Assembly: GCA_026168455.1 (NCBI GenBank)
Contig: CM047425.1
Coordinates: 27,211,058-27,275,057 of the forward strand
Direction: 5' to 3'
Origin: Theocolax elegans
Taxonomy: Eukaryota > Arthropoda > Insecta > Hymenoptera > Cerocephalidae
DNA length: 64,000 nucleotides
The notes below the pieces were generated by a model. That model was not told where the DNA came from, made no database searches, and saw only the letters and a program-made list of their open reading frames with translations. Of this stretch, positions 30,252 to 43,135 are shown in pieces (position 1 is the stretch's first letter; each line of letters opens with the position of its first letter). Both the position numbers and the translations under genes were made by a program.

Positions 30252-33200
30252 AAATTTGGAACAAAAGTTATCTTTAATTCTTATTCCCTCCCTGGTGGAA
30301 ATTCAAAAATATTTTATAGTCACCAAAGTAGTTTATAGGTATAAAATATAGAAATCATAATATTTTGTAGAAAATGTCGATTAAATACCTATTTTATTGG
30401 TATAAAATAATTATACTATATTAAATAGCCAAAAAATAGACACAAAATATGCTATTAAATTTAACACTAGTTTTTATATCTATAAAAAAGCTATAAAAAA
30501 TATTTGTAAAAATAACCTAAAATTTAATTTTAAAATTCATAAAATTAAAAATATGTATTGTCAATATACATTTCATGTATAATTATTTACTTAAATAAAC
30601 TGTTAAAATTTGTTCTTATATATACAAACACTATTTTTAATAGGTAGAAACTAGGTATAAATAATAGCTTAAAAATAGAACTATTAAATACCTAGAAACT
30701 TTCTATATTATTTTTAAATAATTAGTTTGAATTTAAAAATTAGTATTATTTATTTATTTATTTTTAAATAAATTTATATTAGAAGAATGCCCTTTTACAT
30801 ATAGTAGCAAAATAATATATTATGTTTTAGGGTATAAATAAGTATTATGAAAGTATTCATATGCTTTTAAGAAATTATAATAATATAGAAAAAATGAAGA
30901 AGATATCTCTTTGGTAGACATCGTCAAGATCAAGACCACCACTATTTAAATTAGTTAATTACTGCCTAACATCTTATGTATATAGATCAAAGAATAAATA
31001 ACAATTATTAAGATATTAATATAGGGATGATCTGTATATACAAGTTCCAAACATTTGTATATATATAAGCGTTGCGTTAGCTTAGTGGATAGAGCGTTTG
31101 CGTTTGGTGCGTGCGTTGCGGGGTTCGATTCCCGGTTAGGGCAAAAATTTTTTCAGCGTTTTTCTGCGTCAAATATATGTAATTAGTGTAAATATATAAA
31201 CTAAAACAATATAAAAATACCTATAAGTTAATTAAAAATAATAATAAGGTTCGCGAAAGAAAAATTATTTTCAATTTTTTTTTTGGTTATGTATATATAA
31301 ATACTTTTTAATTTGTACTTATACTTTGTAAAAATACTTTTTAATCTAATTGCTCAATTTATGAGATAGGTAAATTATTTTATATTAATAAAAAATTGTT
31401 TATAACTATAACGTAATAACGTTTAAGTAATTTATAAGCCTGAAAAAATATAAGAACAAACTTATAACTATTTTATAGGTAGAAAATGCCGAATCCCAAT
31501 AGACCATATTTAATGTGTTATTTAGGGACCAAAAAACGTTACACATATAGAAATAAAATAGCTATTTTTTATACCCAGAATATTGGTAGTACAGTATAAA
31601 AAATTCCTAGTTTATCGGTAAAAAATTGTTCTTCTTTTTTCTACTTATACAATAGCTTAATTTTTTTTTTATTAAGAATTTACTAAGTAAATATCCGATA
31701 AAAGAAATTTCTGCAATAGAAAGTATTGAAATCAAAACACCTTCCAAGAAGGTGTCAATATTCGCAAGTATTTTATTCCAATCACACTTTTTAAATTGCA
31801 ATCTATTAAATAAATATCTTTTTTATATTTAAAAGTAATTACGTAACTTATAACTTATATGCACTTATAAAGTTTCATAAGTGTGTTCCTTTTGACGAAT
31901 AAAAAATTTGGAACAAAAGGGTCAGTAATAAAAAACAATTAGAAATTAAAAGACTCATCATTTTCTACCTATTGTTATTTTAATTGGACATTTTATATAT
32001 TTTTCCATATATATTTTTCCATATATATTTTTCCATAAGTAGTTTTTGCAATAGAAAGTATTGAAACAAAGCGGTATAATCGACAAGTATTTTTTACCAT
32101 ACCATAAATTATTTCAATTAAACATTTTTATTTTTATGTGTTACATAAACTCCTCAAAAAGTTTCTACAATTGAAAGTACTGAAATCAAAATGGAATCGC
32201 CAAGTATTGTATCTACGCATCAATGTCTGGGAAGAGATTTAAAAATTTTTCGTCGTTTAAATTTGTTGAAACTTCTCTAACTTGTTTCAAGGAGTTCACA
32301 TTTGAACCGTGATGATTATTTATCAAATCCTCATTATTGCCAAGATATATATTTATTATGTCAAAATCTTCATCCATTTTCATAGTTGGAGAAATAAGTA
32401 AACAATTTTATAATATATTTATTTACATAAAATTAACTTCTTCAAAACTAATAAAACAGAAATTTATTTATCTCATTTTATTGCTTTTAAATAAAATAAT
32501 ACTTGCACCACCGTTGGTTAAGTCTACTGATATGTATTTACGAACGCAAAATTTTATGTACAGTCAAGATAAAAAATAATTAGGGAATGCGAAATTTGAT
32601 CGAGAATATATTTAAAATGCAATAATATAAAAATAATGAAAAAAATATTATTTGAGAGGTTAAATTAGCTGTCTTTTAATTTCAATTTGAAATATGTATT
32701 CATTTTTTGATGTGTTAATTAATTTATTAATGCCTGTAGCTATGTACAGACCTCATGGGAATCATTACAAGTCATTTATACAAATTTTACCTCTTATCTT
32801 ATACCTTGACCTTTAGAGGGCCGGTGTTATGAAAATTTGGCAATCGCATTATTCTATAAATGTGTATCTATTTATTGATTTATATAAAAAAATTGATTTT
32901 TTTTTCGCCTTTAAGCTATTACAGGTCCTCTAAAGATTAAGTATTTATAAAAGCCCTTGATACATATGATAAATATATGCAATATGCATTCTGACATTCT
33001 TAAATAAGAACCCAAATCAACGTGTGGTGCAAGTATTATTTTATTTAAAAGCAATAAAATGAGATAAATAAATTTCTGTTTTATTAGTTTTGAAGAAGTT
33101 AATTTTATGTAAATAAATATATTATAAAATTGTTTACTTATTTCTCCAACTATGAAAATGGATGAAGATTTTGACATAATAAATATATATCTTGGCAATA

Positions 33201-33940
33201 ATGAGGATTTGATAAATAATCATCACGGTTCAAATGTGAACTCCTTGAAACAAGTTAGAGAAGTTTCAACAAATTTAAACGACGAAAAATTTTTAAATCT
33301 CTTCCCAGACATTGATGCGTAGATACAATACTTGGCGATTCCATTTGATTTCAGTACTTTCAATTGTAGAAACTTTTTGAGGAGTTTATGTAACACATAA
33401 AAATAAAAATGTTTAATTGAAATAATTTATGGTATGGTAAAAAATACTTGTCGATTATACCGCTTTGTTTCAATACTTTCTATTGCAAAAACTACTTATG
33501 GAAAAATATATATGGAAAAATATATAAAATGTCCAATTAAAATAACAATAGGTAGAAAATGATGAGTCTTTTAATTTCTAATTGTTTTTTATTACTGACC
33601 CTTTTGTTCCAAATTTTTTATTCGTCAAAAGGAACACACTTATGAAACTTTATAAGTGCATATAAGTTATAAGTTACGTAATTACTTTTAAATATAAAAA
33701 AGATATTTATTTAATAGATTGCAATTTAAAAAGTGTGATTGGAATAAAATACTTGCGAATATTGACACCTTCTTGGAAGGTGTTTTGATTTCAATACTTT
33801 CTATTGCAGAAATTTCTTTTATCGGATATTTACTTAGTAAATTCTTAATAAAAAAAAAATTAAGCTATTGTGTAAGTAGAAAAAAGAAGGGAATAAGAAT
33901 TAAAGATAACTTTTGTTCCAAATTTTTTATTCGTCAAAAG
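30252..33940. mobile_element. Complex foldback element with an internal insertion (copy 1)
   Basis: Left arm (30252-30289 plus 31629-32510) and right arm (33025-33930) are inverted copies around a loop at about 32511-33024. The left arm is split by about 1.34 kb (30290-31628) that is absent from the right arm. That insertion contains a tRNA-like sequence. Repeated sub-motifs (ggaacacactta-gaaactttataagtgc) occur twice per arm. Open frames such as those starting MPRYIFIM and MQFKKCDW are mirrored in both arms and look non-coding; a 56-residue acidic frame at 33152-33322 (MKMDEDFDIINIYLGNNEDL) looks more protein-like and might be a transposase relic. Confidence 0.7.
31071..31143 (+). ncRNA. tRNA-derived sequence (SINE head or tRNA pseudogene)
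   Basis: A-box-like ttagcttagtggatagagcg (from 31077) and a perfect B box gggttcgattcc (31121-31132) are spaced as in tRNA genes. The acceptor ends do not pair and the anticodon arm is poor, so it is not a working tRNA. It may be the pol III promoter of a tRNA-derived SINE inside the ~1.34-kb insertion. A duplicate is at 46877-46949. Confidence 0.6.
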
Positions 33941-33964
33941 GAACACACTTAAGAAACTTTATAA

Positions 33965-34345
33965 GTGCTATACTATTCTTTTCCAACTTTTCTGCTCGAA
34001 TCAATAACAAATACCTTATAACAGTTTGTACATGTTATTGTTATTTACTTCCCAAACCTCTCACATCAACTTCAGAAAATTTAACTGTACCATGACAATC
34101 TGACAAACTAAAATTCTTCTAATATTGGGAAAAGTAGTGATATATCTATAATTCTATTTTGTGTGCTACTTTCTTCAATGGTATCAGTTTTTAACTTTTT
34201 ACTTGATCTGGATTGTAGCTTTGGTGTTGTGAATTCCATCGATGTTGATGAAAGTACATCGTAGTTGGTTCTCACTGATGTTGATAATTTTTTTATGAGC
34301 AGATGTACCAGGTATTCTATTCCTTGAGTCTGGCATTTTTTACTG
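33965..34345 (-). pseudogene. Mutator-like transposase N-terminal relic (copy 1)
   Basis: The minus strand has MEFTTPKLQSRSSKKLK, then FPILEEF, DCHGTVKFSEVDVRGLGSK and, after a frameshift, ITITCTNCYKVF. The C-H-G, GLGSK and CxxC pattern fits the zinc-binding region that precedes the YEIN block in Mutator-like transposase-domain proteins. Several frame breaks make it non-functional. The matching central part lies on the same strand at 465-860, far away because of later insertions. Confidence 0.45.
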
Positions 34346-35639
34346 CTCTTTTTTTGTATAAATTTATAATTAATTTTTTAAAACTAATAAAATTTATAGT
34401 CAAAAATATACTTTTAATTTAAAATCCACTGAGTATTTACTAAAATAATGTAAATACTTTATCAATGCAGACAATATTTACTTCAAATAAAGCTGTACGT
34501 ATTTGTGCAGTATATTAGAGTAAAAGGAATCATTTATTTATTAACTATTAAATTTGAATCGTATGGTAAAGTAGATTTCTACTTTACCAAACTCTACGCT
34601 TGATAGTTACTTCGTTTAATATACTTGTATGTAAACGTCGAAAACCTCGCAATTATTGTTTTAGTTAAATTAAAATAAAATGTTTTTTTTTGCAAAAATA
34701 ATTTTAGAGAAAAAATGTCCATTAATGCTTACTTTATTCAATTATAACTTACGAAAAAAATTTTTTTTTGTTTTTTCAAATTTTGGGATAATGTTTTATA
34801 TAAGAAATACTTCTAAAAAAGTTAATAAAAAAAAAATCGATTTTTTGAGCAGTTAACCCAGGCTTGACCCCTTAAGGTCGTACGAAAAGACATCGAAAGG
34901 GGCCAGCAGTACTTCCAGCAGAACCTGGACAAAATTGTCAATGGGTCGGTTAAGAGTGAAAATGGACCTAAGATGGTTTTGAGAACATTCCGTCCGAGCA
35001 ATATTGGTAAACGTGGAGGCCCGAAAGATGCGAGTGCGCATGTGCGTACATACTTTGGTTGGGTAGAGCGAGAAAGAGTGAGAGGGAGAGGAACAGCGCA
35101 TGCGAGCCAGCCGCCATAGCCTCTAATAAAAATATTTTGGTTTCTTGATCATCTTTGTTTTCTTTTGTTCCCAAATAAATAAGTAACAACTTGGTCTTTC
35201 TACTTTTTCTACCAAGAAATTATACCAAATTTTGATTTTGAAGAATATTGCACGTTGATCGTTTATTTGAATTAAATAATCATTTAAATGTCAATAATTT
35301 GTCTTTGCCGCCAATTAATGAATTAGCGGCAATACCAGTGCTAGTAATTTTATGATAACGTTAGTAAATAACATGTTCCACTACCACCTAGATCATAATA
35401 AAGAATAAGTTTTCATTATATTATCATCAAGCGCTATCAAAAACCTAATTAAAAAAATATATTTCTACTTAGGGATGATATTGGGTAGATATTGGTAGAT
35501 CTCTAGTATTTTCAAACATTCTTAGCTGTAAGCTGACTTACGGTTTTGCATATACGATCTAGTTTTTACGGAATTTAGGAAAATTATAGACGAAAGTATA
35601 GTTCCAACCAAATTGGGTACATGTACGGGTACCGCATAA

Positions 35640-35945
35640 CCTTAAATACTGATTACCTTTTACCATTGTACATGTAATTGTGCTGTAGTCTTCACCAATA
35701 CCGGTACGCGTTCTTACAATGCATTTATATTCAGCTTGCGTCTTCTATATTCGTAGACGGTATTCTTAAAATGTCCTCCGTAAAAGTTGCGTTTGAATTT
35801 ATTTTTCCATCTAAGCGGGGTCCATTGCACTATTGATTGAGATGGATTAGTTGTAGCGCATTTGAATTCGGCAGCCTCTCCTTCGATAACTTTCAAATAT
35901 GGTGGAATTATCTGAACCATAATGTTCGAGCTTTGAATCTGTTAA
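35640..35945 (-). pseudogene. Immunoglobulin-domain exon relic (perlecan/trol-like)
   Basis: The minus strand encodes PPYLKVIEGEAAEFKC, VQWT and, in shifted frames, a DGKIN-type block, ILRIPSTNIEDA and RTRTGIGEDYS. This is the strand order of an I-set Ig domain, and the EGEAAEF-C and LRIPS blocks recall perlecan (trol). At least two frameshifts separate the blocks and the second cysteine region is damaged. It is probably a copied host exon that has decayed. Confidence 0.45.
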
Positions 35946-35949
35946 ATAT

Positions 35950-37905
35950 ATCATTCAAAAGTTTAATATAATTAAATCAATTTCTTAATATTAAATTGGA
36001 GAAATATAACTTATTCTAAAATTATAACCTAGTGAATAGTAACTCGGATAACTTAAGTTAGTCGATAATATTTTCATAAATTATAATGTAAATTATCAAC
36101 AAATGTTGTAGTTGTCTTAATACTTTCATGACGTTATAATATGTCAACAACAGAAACGGGAAATTTCTATATTTGACATCGAGCAATCTTTGAACTGAAG
36201 TCATGACTTTCAAAGAGACCTGACTTGCTTAATTACCGAGATACGAAAATAACGCTTCCATCAACGACTGTAAGCGTCCCGTAATGAACAAATGAAAGAG
36301 TTTAATGATTTTCGAAACCTTTGCATTTATATATATATATATTGTGATGTTGCACTTTTGATTCTTACGAGTCGTTCCCGTAGTGCAACATGGCACTGTG
36401 GCTTACTACAAATAAAATAATAATAACTAAGTAATAATTATTACCCGGTAACAACTTTTAATTAATTGGGCGTCAGTTACCGGTAAAACTAACATCAAGC
36501 CGATTCAGGGTCGCGGGCTCCACGTTGCCATCACGGGAAAGATGGCGGAACCACGTTGTAGGAAATTGGATATTTTACTCGGGTTATAAAATCAATCTCT
36601 TCGATTAAACTCAATAATTACCAACACTTTAATTATCATTAATTTTATATACAATAATTACAAATGCTTCTAGAAATCCCGCTGATTTATTATTCAATAT
36701 TTTACATACGCGCAATTCAGTAAATCGTAGCGAAACGCTAAAGAAAATATAATCATAAATTCGGGTTTGATTGACCGCTACCGCTAATCCTCGTACCGTG
36801 TACTAAATCGGTTTAATTGTCGATCTCGCGCGGCTATTCTAATTTACAATCTCCACGGAACGTCCTATTCTCACACTCTCATACCTTGCCAATACGCCGT
36901 ACTTCTTCACTCACCGCAAGTCGAGAACTCTCCTTTTTACGAATCAACTATCTCTTTCTTGACTTAATATCTAACCCTGGTATTTCGGGTGTCTCTCGCT
37001 CCAACTAATCGTTCAATAGCTATCCTATCGCCTCAATACTCTGACTTTCCTTAAATCTCACGGATCTCAAAATGGCTTCTTTGTTAACTGATTTCCTCTC
37101 GACACGTCTTTTCTATACGGCATATTATCCGCTACCGATAGTGGAGCTAGTTGTTCTCCCTTTCCGCTATCATATCCGCCAGATCGGTGGCAGTAGACGT
37201 ACCGATAATCGTCCGTAAGGCCACCTATTTTCCTTCCAATTCCGCGAGTGTACGTTCGCCATTTTATTTTATCCGCTATCTGTACATAATCGCCAACGCC
37301 TCCACCAATGCACCGGGACAGCTGTCTATCTCTTTTCCTCTTACATGGGTACGCGTGAATATCGGACCGTTCGTAGTCGTTCCCCCTCTGGCGCACCGCT
37401 CTCACCTATACTCGACGTGCGCGTGCAGTATGCGCGCCATCACTCTCTTACTCGACGCACGCGGTCAGCATCTCTCTATCTCTCTCGGCATCGCGCGCGC
37501 ACGCGGTGATCGGTGCCGTCGGCAGTTTGCCGATTTCTTATGGTGTCGCCACGGGACGGTGTATCCGATTAGTATACACGGGCTACCACGATGTCGTCAG
37601 CTGCTTCGTTCGTACCGTTGATACTCGTACGCAGTCTGCCCGGTGCTACGTGTTATTGTTAACCGCCAATCCTTCCCGTGTATCCATCATCCTCAACGAA
37701 CCGAAATATTCCCTATTATTCTCGCATAACTCTCATTCACGATTTCCCGGTAATGAGAGTGGCTCGGGCAGGTATCTATAAACTACCGCAGTCCTAACCT
37801 CACCTGTCCCTTCTCTACATCCATCTCTCTCACACCATCTCATCCCTATTACTAAACAAATACTTATTTTCTTAATTAATTAAGTGAGGCTTGCCTCAAA
37901 ATATA
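35950..37905. other. Non-coding stretch, possible solo LTR
   Basis: No supported gene. From about 36343 (tgtgatgttgcac) to about 37897 (ggcttgcctca) the sequence is more GC-balanced than its surroundings, begins TG and ends CA, sits between AT runs and contains a TATA-like tctataaac near 37774. These fit a solo LTR of ~1.55 kb, but I cannot show a clean target duplication. Open frames around 36.8-37.8 kb overlap on both strands without recognisable motifs. Confidence 0.3.
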
Positions 37906-37910
37906 TATAT

Positions 37911-39392
37911 GGGTGGTTCTCTGTGACATCGAAGATGAAAAAAATAAATATTGCTATAACTGTGGGAATATGTTTTAGAGGTATCCAGTAGTTCTCCTGA
38001 ATTTTTTCAGATTTTTTCTGGGCCATTATTTTAAGTTACAGAGAGTCAAAGTTGACATTTTAGCACTTTTTTGCATTATATGCCCATTTTCATGAATTTT
38101 TAGCTCCCAGGGGATGCATTTTTCACTAAAAACATAAGTATGACTTTTTTTGTAAAATTTTCCGAACTTTTCATTAAAAATACTTTTAAAGACATAAATG
38201 TATGCTGTCACACTCTTGTAAGCCATTTAAACCTTAAATAGTGAAAATCAGCAATTCTGCTCCGGACTCTGGTAACCTAATACTGTCTAAAGATGTCTTT
38301 TTATAGTCAGAAACTGCCTAAAAATTTCCAGAGTGGGTCTAAATCATTAAGATCACTTATGGTCAAAATATCCGGGAAAAGTGCCCGAAATATTAATAGA
38401 AATGTATATTTGTTGCCTTATAACGATGAATCTATTAGCATGATCATTGCAAAAAAATTTGTGCACTTACCTTGGAGTGGTAGAAAAGTATCTTCACTTG
38501 TTTCGGTATCCATCTAATCCCTTGTAAGCTGCTAAAAATATAAATATTATTATACAAATGTAAAAAATTAATTTTTAAACATTTATAATGCTGGATTTTT
38601 AGTTCTACATCCCTTACAAGAATTATAATACTAATCTGAAGGATTACTATAAAAGTATCAACATTATTATTATTATTATTCAGCAATACATTGTTTAGAT
38701 TTCACAAACTTGTCACTGTCACGTTATCATATTATTCATTATAATTATATATCCCATTTATTTATATATCTTTTGTATTCAGATTAGTATTATAATTCTT
38801 GTAAGGGATGTAAAACTAAAAATTCAGCATTATAAATGTTTAAAAATTAATTTTTTACATTTGTATAATAATATTTGTATTTTTAGCAGCTTACAGGGGA
38901 TTAGATGGATACTGAAACAAGTGAAGATACTTTTCTACCACTCCAAGGTAAGTGCACAAATTTTTTGCAATAATCATGCTAATAGATTCATCGTTATAAG
39001 GCAACAAATATACATTTCTATTAATATTTCGGGCACTTTTCCCGGATATTTTGACCATAAGTGATCTTAATGATTTAGACCCACTCTGGAAATTTTTAGG
39101 CAGTTTCTGACTATAAAAAGACATCTTTTAGACAGTATTAGGTTACCAGAGTCCGGAGCAGAATTGCTGATTTTCACTATTTAAGGTTTAAATGGCTTAC
39201 AAGAGTGTGACAGCATACATTTATGTGGTATGTAAAAGTGCTAAAATGTCAACTTTGACTCTCTGTAACTTAAAATAATGGCCCAGAAAAAATCTGAAAA
39301 AATTCAGGAGAACTACTGGATACCTCTAAATATATTCCCACAGTTATAGCAATATTTATTTTTTCCATCTTCGATGTCACAGAGAACCACCC
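37911..39392. repeat. Foldback element, ~1.48 kb
   Basis: Inverted arms 37911-38638 and 38779-39392 begin GGGTGGTTCTCTGTGACATC and end with the complement, flanked on both sides by (AT)n. The right arm lacks about 110 bp present in the left arm. Mirrored frames beginning MSFYSQKLPKNFQ appear in both arms and are consequences of the inversion. No transposase is visible. Confidence 0.85.
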
Positions 39393-39945
39393 ATATATAT
39401 ATATATATTTTAATTTTCCAGAGTTAATAATATTTAAGGTACTTTGTTATTCTGTAAATAATCAACACCTATCGATTTATATCGATATATTTCATAGTAC
39501 ATAGCTAACCTCGACATTAAAAGACTCATATTCCGTTAACTTATAAATATATTGTTCTTATATTATTTTGCATGTGAATTAAAAACCAAAAATGCGTAGA
39601 TTGAGGAAAATAAAACTATTAATGTGCAGAGAAAGATTCGCATGTACCGTCGTCTACTGGGATTGTGTATGCTGGCTTGCAGGTGCCATTTGGAAGTTAT
39701 TTGAAACCTACAGCATTTAAAGCTAAATACAGTTCAGACTGGACTAAACACTGATTAAAGCTATAATAGACTAACATTGGAGAAAAGTGTAAAATTTTGT
39801 GATTGATATGTAAAAGTTTATTATTAATAAGGAACCTACAAACAGAGAAAAAAAATTAAGTATGTCTACGAAACTGGCTATTGATGAGAAACATATATAC
39901 CAATCAAAAGACATAAACTGGGTTAAGGGGTCAAGCCTGGGTTAA

Positions 39946-41318
39946 ATGTTCTAAATAAATAAACAATTCTTATTGGAATAAATTTTTTTTTTTATTTCCT
40001 CTTACAAATTTATTTTTTTTACATAATATATATACATTATACTTTATAGTTATCAATATAAAAAATGTTTATTATGCATTTTTAATTCTGGTTATTAAAC
40101 TTATAATGATATTAAAAAATTGATCAATTTTTGCAGTTGCCGCAGGATATTGGAGCACTGAATGCATCTTTTAATGTCTAATAAGTCTTAAAATGTTCAT
40201 GGAAAATATGTTTACAGACTTATGTTTTTCTTTTTCTGAAAAAAAAATTTAATAACAATGTATTAAACATAAAAGTTGATAATAATAAGAAAAATAGTGA
40301 ATGTTATGTACGTATACGTACATAACATTCACCTAAAACTTATCTTTTTGAAAATTGGGCAACATAAGTCTATAGAAATATATATTTTAAAAAATTTTCC
40401 TAAAATTTCAAAGTGATTTATCAACCTGGCTCTGAAATATCCTGCGGCAAGTAAGCTAAAATGATAAAAAAAACCATTAATGAGATAAATGCATTTAAAG
40501 TTTCACTTATTAGATTTAAAGTTTTACTTATTTTATAATTCTAATACCGTATTCTTCAGGTATCATACAATTTATATATATATAATCTTAATAATATATA
40601 TATTTAATAGGTTTATAATGACTTTTTTCTGGTTTTATTAATATAATACTCAGTTTTTTTTTTTAATATACATGTATTATCTAAAATAACAGAAAATCAA
40701 CTTCAAGAATCAGTTTCTTTATAAAAAGAGGAATAAAATTTTTTAAAACTACAAGAATACTTAGCTATTATTGAATATTAACCCTGCTAAAAATAATCGA
40801 TTGAAATCGATAGACATGGAAAGATTTTGCATATAAATCGATTCAAATTGATTAATTTTAATCGATTTGTATGCAAAATCTTTCCATGTCTATCGATTTC
40901 AATCGATTATTTTTAGCAGGGAATGCATGATTATATGGATTTTATAAAATATTTTGATAAAAAATCATATACTATATTATATGATTATAATTTTTATTAT
41001 AAGCATTAAATTTAATTAAAAATATGTAAAGAATGCAGTAAAAACAAATACTGTTTGACAGTGTGTACAATATCTCTTTCTCTCTCTCTCACATGACAAG
41101 TCTTCCATAAGATTATTGATTTTTCGAATAGCCTTGTCACGTGATAGAGAAAGAGAGAAGCATATATAGTGTTACAGCTGTTAATTCAAGTGTGCACCGC
41201 AGCCACACGTTTGTAGTTCAGTTTTGAGCTATTTATAATATCAAGTAGAATTATATATTATATATTAAATATATATATATATATAGAGTATCTAAATAAA
41301 ATAAATAAAAGAAACAAG
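39946..41318. other. AT-rich non-coding stretch with small inverted repeats
   Basis: No gene. It contains a ~315-bp element-like segment with inverted ends TTGCCGCAGGATAT (about 40138 and 40453), inside which is a perfect 36-bp palindrome (40297-40332). A CT/GA-rich hairpin lies at about 41070-41156, and a TATA-like catatatag follows near 41160, 160 bp before copy 2 of the duplication begins. Confidence 0.6.
40782..40921. mobile_element. 140-bp palindromic MITE
   Basis: An almost perfect palindrome starting CCCTGCTAAAAATAATCG and ending with its complement, with AA on each side as a possible 2-bp duplication. The terminal CCCTG(C/T)TAAAA is shared with the 1286-3041 foldback. The interior is rich in ATCGATT motifs. 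Confidence 0.75.
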
Positions 41319-41782
41319 TGGTTTATAGATAAGTATTTGCATAACCTTAAATTTATATTTTGTTTATGTCAAGGAATTGATTCTTTGTTTTCTCCATTTC
41401 AGCATAACCAATGTGTCAACACTTAGATATAATACATTATTTGCAGTATACGGATAAAATTATATCAACAAGTGGTTTCTTATGTTCAGTGTATTTGTGC
41501 TTAGTGTGATATTATGTGGTTGAAGCTATTTTATGTGTATTTGTGAAAGTGTTACAAACCTCAATATGCTTTGACATCGCACAAAGCTTTATAAACTTCT
41601 CTTAGCTTTATAAAGTCTCCATCTCCAATATAATTAGCATATTTTATGCCACAAAGTGATTCAGATCTTTGAAACTACAATTCCATCTACTTCCATCTTG
41701 CCAGAACTACCAGTGTGGTTGGCAGAGCAATTAGTTTGATGTAAGTTGTACTATTCTCTATATTCTTCTGTGCTTCTTCTGG

Positions 41783-42178
41783 TCACAATTCACATGCTCT
41801 GCAAATAGACTGCTTTGGAGAAACGTCAATTCTTTTTTTATTCTCATGCAGTATCAAACTTGCAACAACTTGAAGAGAATTGAATCCTCGCTTCCTCCAA
41901 GAACCATCACTTGATACACTTATATGGCAATTCTGACTCGTTGAATCATATAATTGCTCGATAGCTGCTTTCATAGACTCTTTACCAACTTTTTTACAAA
42001 CATTTTCTATCTCTGTATTAATAATATCATAATTACTGTGAGAAACTGGACTCGGCAAATCCATATTTCCACAAAAAGTAACTAAATTAGCATGCCCATG
42101 ACCAAGAGTTCTCATTGTGTGACTATACGCCAATTTATTTCATAAACATTACTTTTCACCACACGTAGACCGAAAGTA
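41783..42178 (-). pseudogene. Mutator-like transposase fragment (copy 2)
   Basis: Same sequence and frame break as the copy near the window start: MRTLGHGHANL, FCGNMDLP, DGSWRKRGFN and CRAC blocks on the minus strand. It is not functional. Its N-terminal counterpart in this copy is at about 50055-50450. Confidence 0.6.
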
Positions 42179-43135
42179 CCACATTCCCTCCCGGCACCGA
42201 AAAAGGAATGTGTTATTTTCGGCCTACTGGTGGTGAAAAATAGTATACATCCCACGGCAGGTAAAATGGTCACCCCATAGCACATGTTTGCCACCCTCGC
42301 CTTCGGCTCAGGTGCCAATTTACATGTGCTATGGACTGACCAATACTTTACCTCCCTAGTGTGTAATCAAAAGGCGCGATAGCGCCTGACGCAAGTATAG
42401 CGCGAGAGCCATTATAGACAGCTAATTTAACCCCTCAGATTTTGTATTCATTATTTTGATTATTACATTAATAATATATGTATAATCGATCAAACCCCAC
42501 ATTCCCTATTTAATTATCTTCACTCAACATTAAATTTTGTGTAAATTCATCGACACATACTAGAGAAAATCAAGTGAAAGAAATTGCTTGTTGATTTCCT
42601 TTAACTCGATTTTTGATTCCGTGTTTTATTGTCTCTTCCCTTTTATATATATATGTCTATATAATTAGTTCCAGCCCGGGACAGAGCGCGTACAGATGTA
42701 AAACCTCGTGTCAGACTCTGAAAAATTCAGCGCGAGGGCGCTACTGCGCTCAGTTTACTTGCAGCAGTTGCAGTTGTCATGTTTTGTGGTTATATTTTTT
42801 TTATTAAGTACTGCTAAATTTTCAAATTCTAAAATTAATCGGGGGGCCTTTGGATATATATATATATAATATGACATTCCCGTATCTGCAAAAAAAATAT
42901 TACGTAACACATAGGAGCAGGGGATCACATTTACTTACACGGGAGAGAAAGAGAGATAGAGTGAAGTGAGAGATAATCAAGTCAAACGTCAACCTGCGTG
43001 TACATTACAGCGTGCAAAAAGTGTTACAGATAAAACAAGTATTTCTGTGTAAAGAAAAATAGCATCTCACTAATAAGATGAGTAAATAAACGATAAAAAG
43101 GAGAAAGTCTGAAGAGAGATAGAATATTTAATGAA

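Larger units (their letters stand above)
26877..34995. repeat. Copy 1, right part, of the large duplication
   Basis: Collinear with 42683-51078. It includes the disrupted unknown gene, the mLST8 pseudogene, the tRNA-like sequence, the foldback and the transposase N-terminal relic. The match stops abruptly at ...acattccgtcc, after which the two loci are unrelated. Differences are mostly single-base indels plus a local rearrangement near 47.6 kb in copy 2. Confidence 0.95.
34857..39941. mobile_element. Putative piggyBac-type non-autonomous element, 5.1 kb
   Basis: Perfect 19-bp inverted termini (CCCAGGCTTGACCCCTTAA at 34857-34875 and its complement at 39923-39941) are each flanked by TTAA (34853-34856 and 39942-39945), the insertion target of piggyBac-type elements. 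The CCC start fits that superfamily. No transposase was found. The interior holds an Ig-exon relic, GC-mixed non-coding DNA and a 1.5-kb foldback. Copy 2 has the same left terminus (50940) followed by 120 shared bases, but no matching right end is seen. Confidence 0.5.

Noticed and set aside
31071..31143. Functional tRNA gene
   Set aside because: Acceptor ends do not pair and the anticodon stem is poor; only the pol III boxes are intact.
32337..33198. Mirrored frames starting MPRYIFIMSKSS and MQFKKCDW
   Set aside because: They occur in both arms of a foldback, and the opposite strand gives the more protein-like frame.
36817..37781. Overlapping frames of 60-156 codons in the 36.8-37.8 kb stretch
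   Set aside because: They overlap on both strands, lack motifs, and follow from moderate GC content in a possible LTR.
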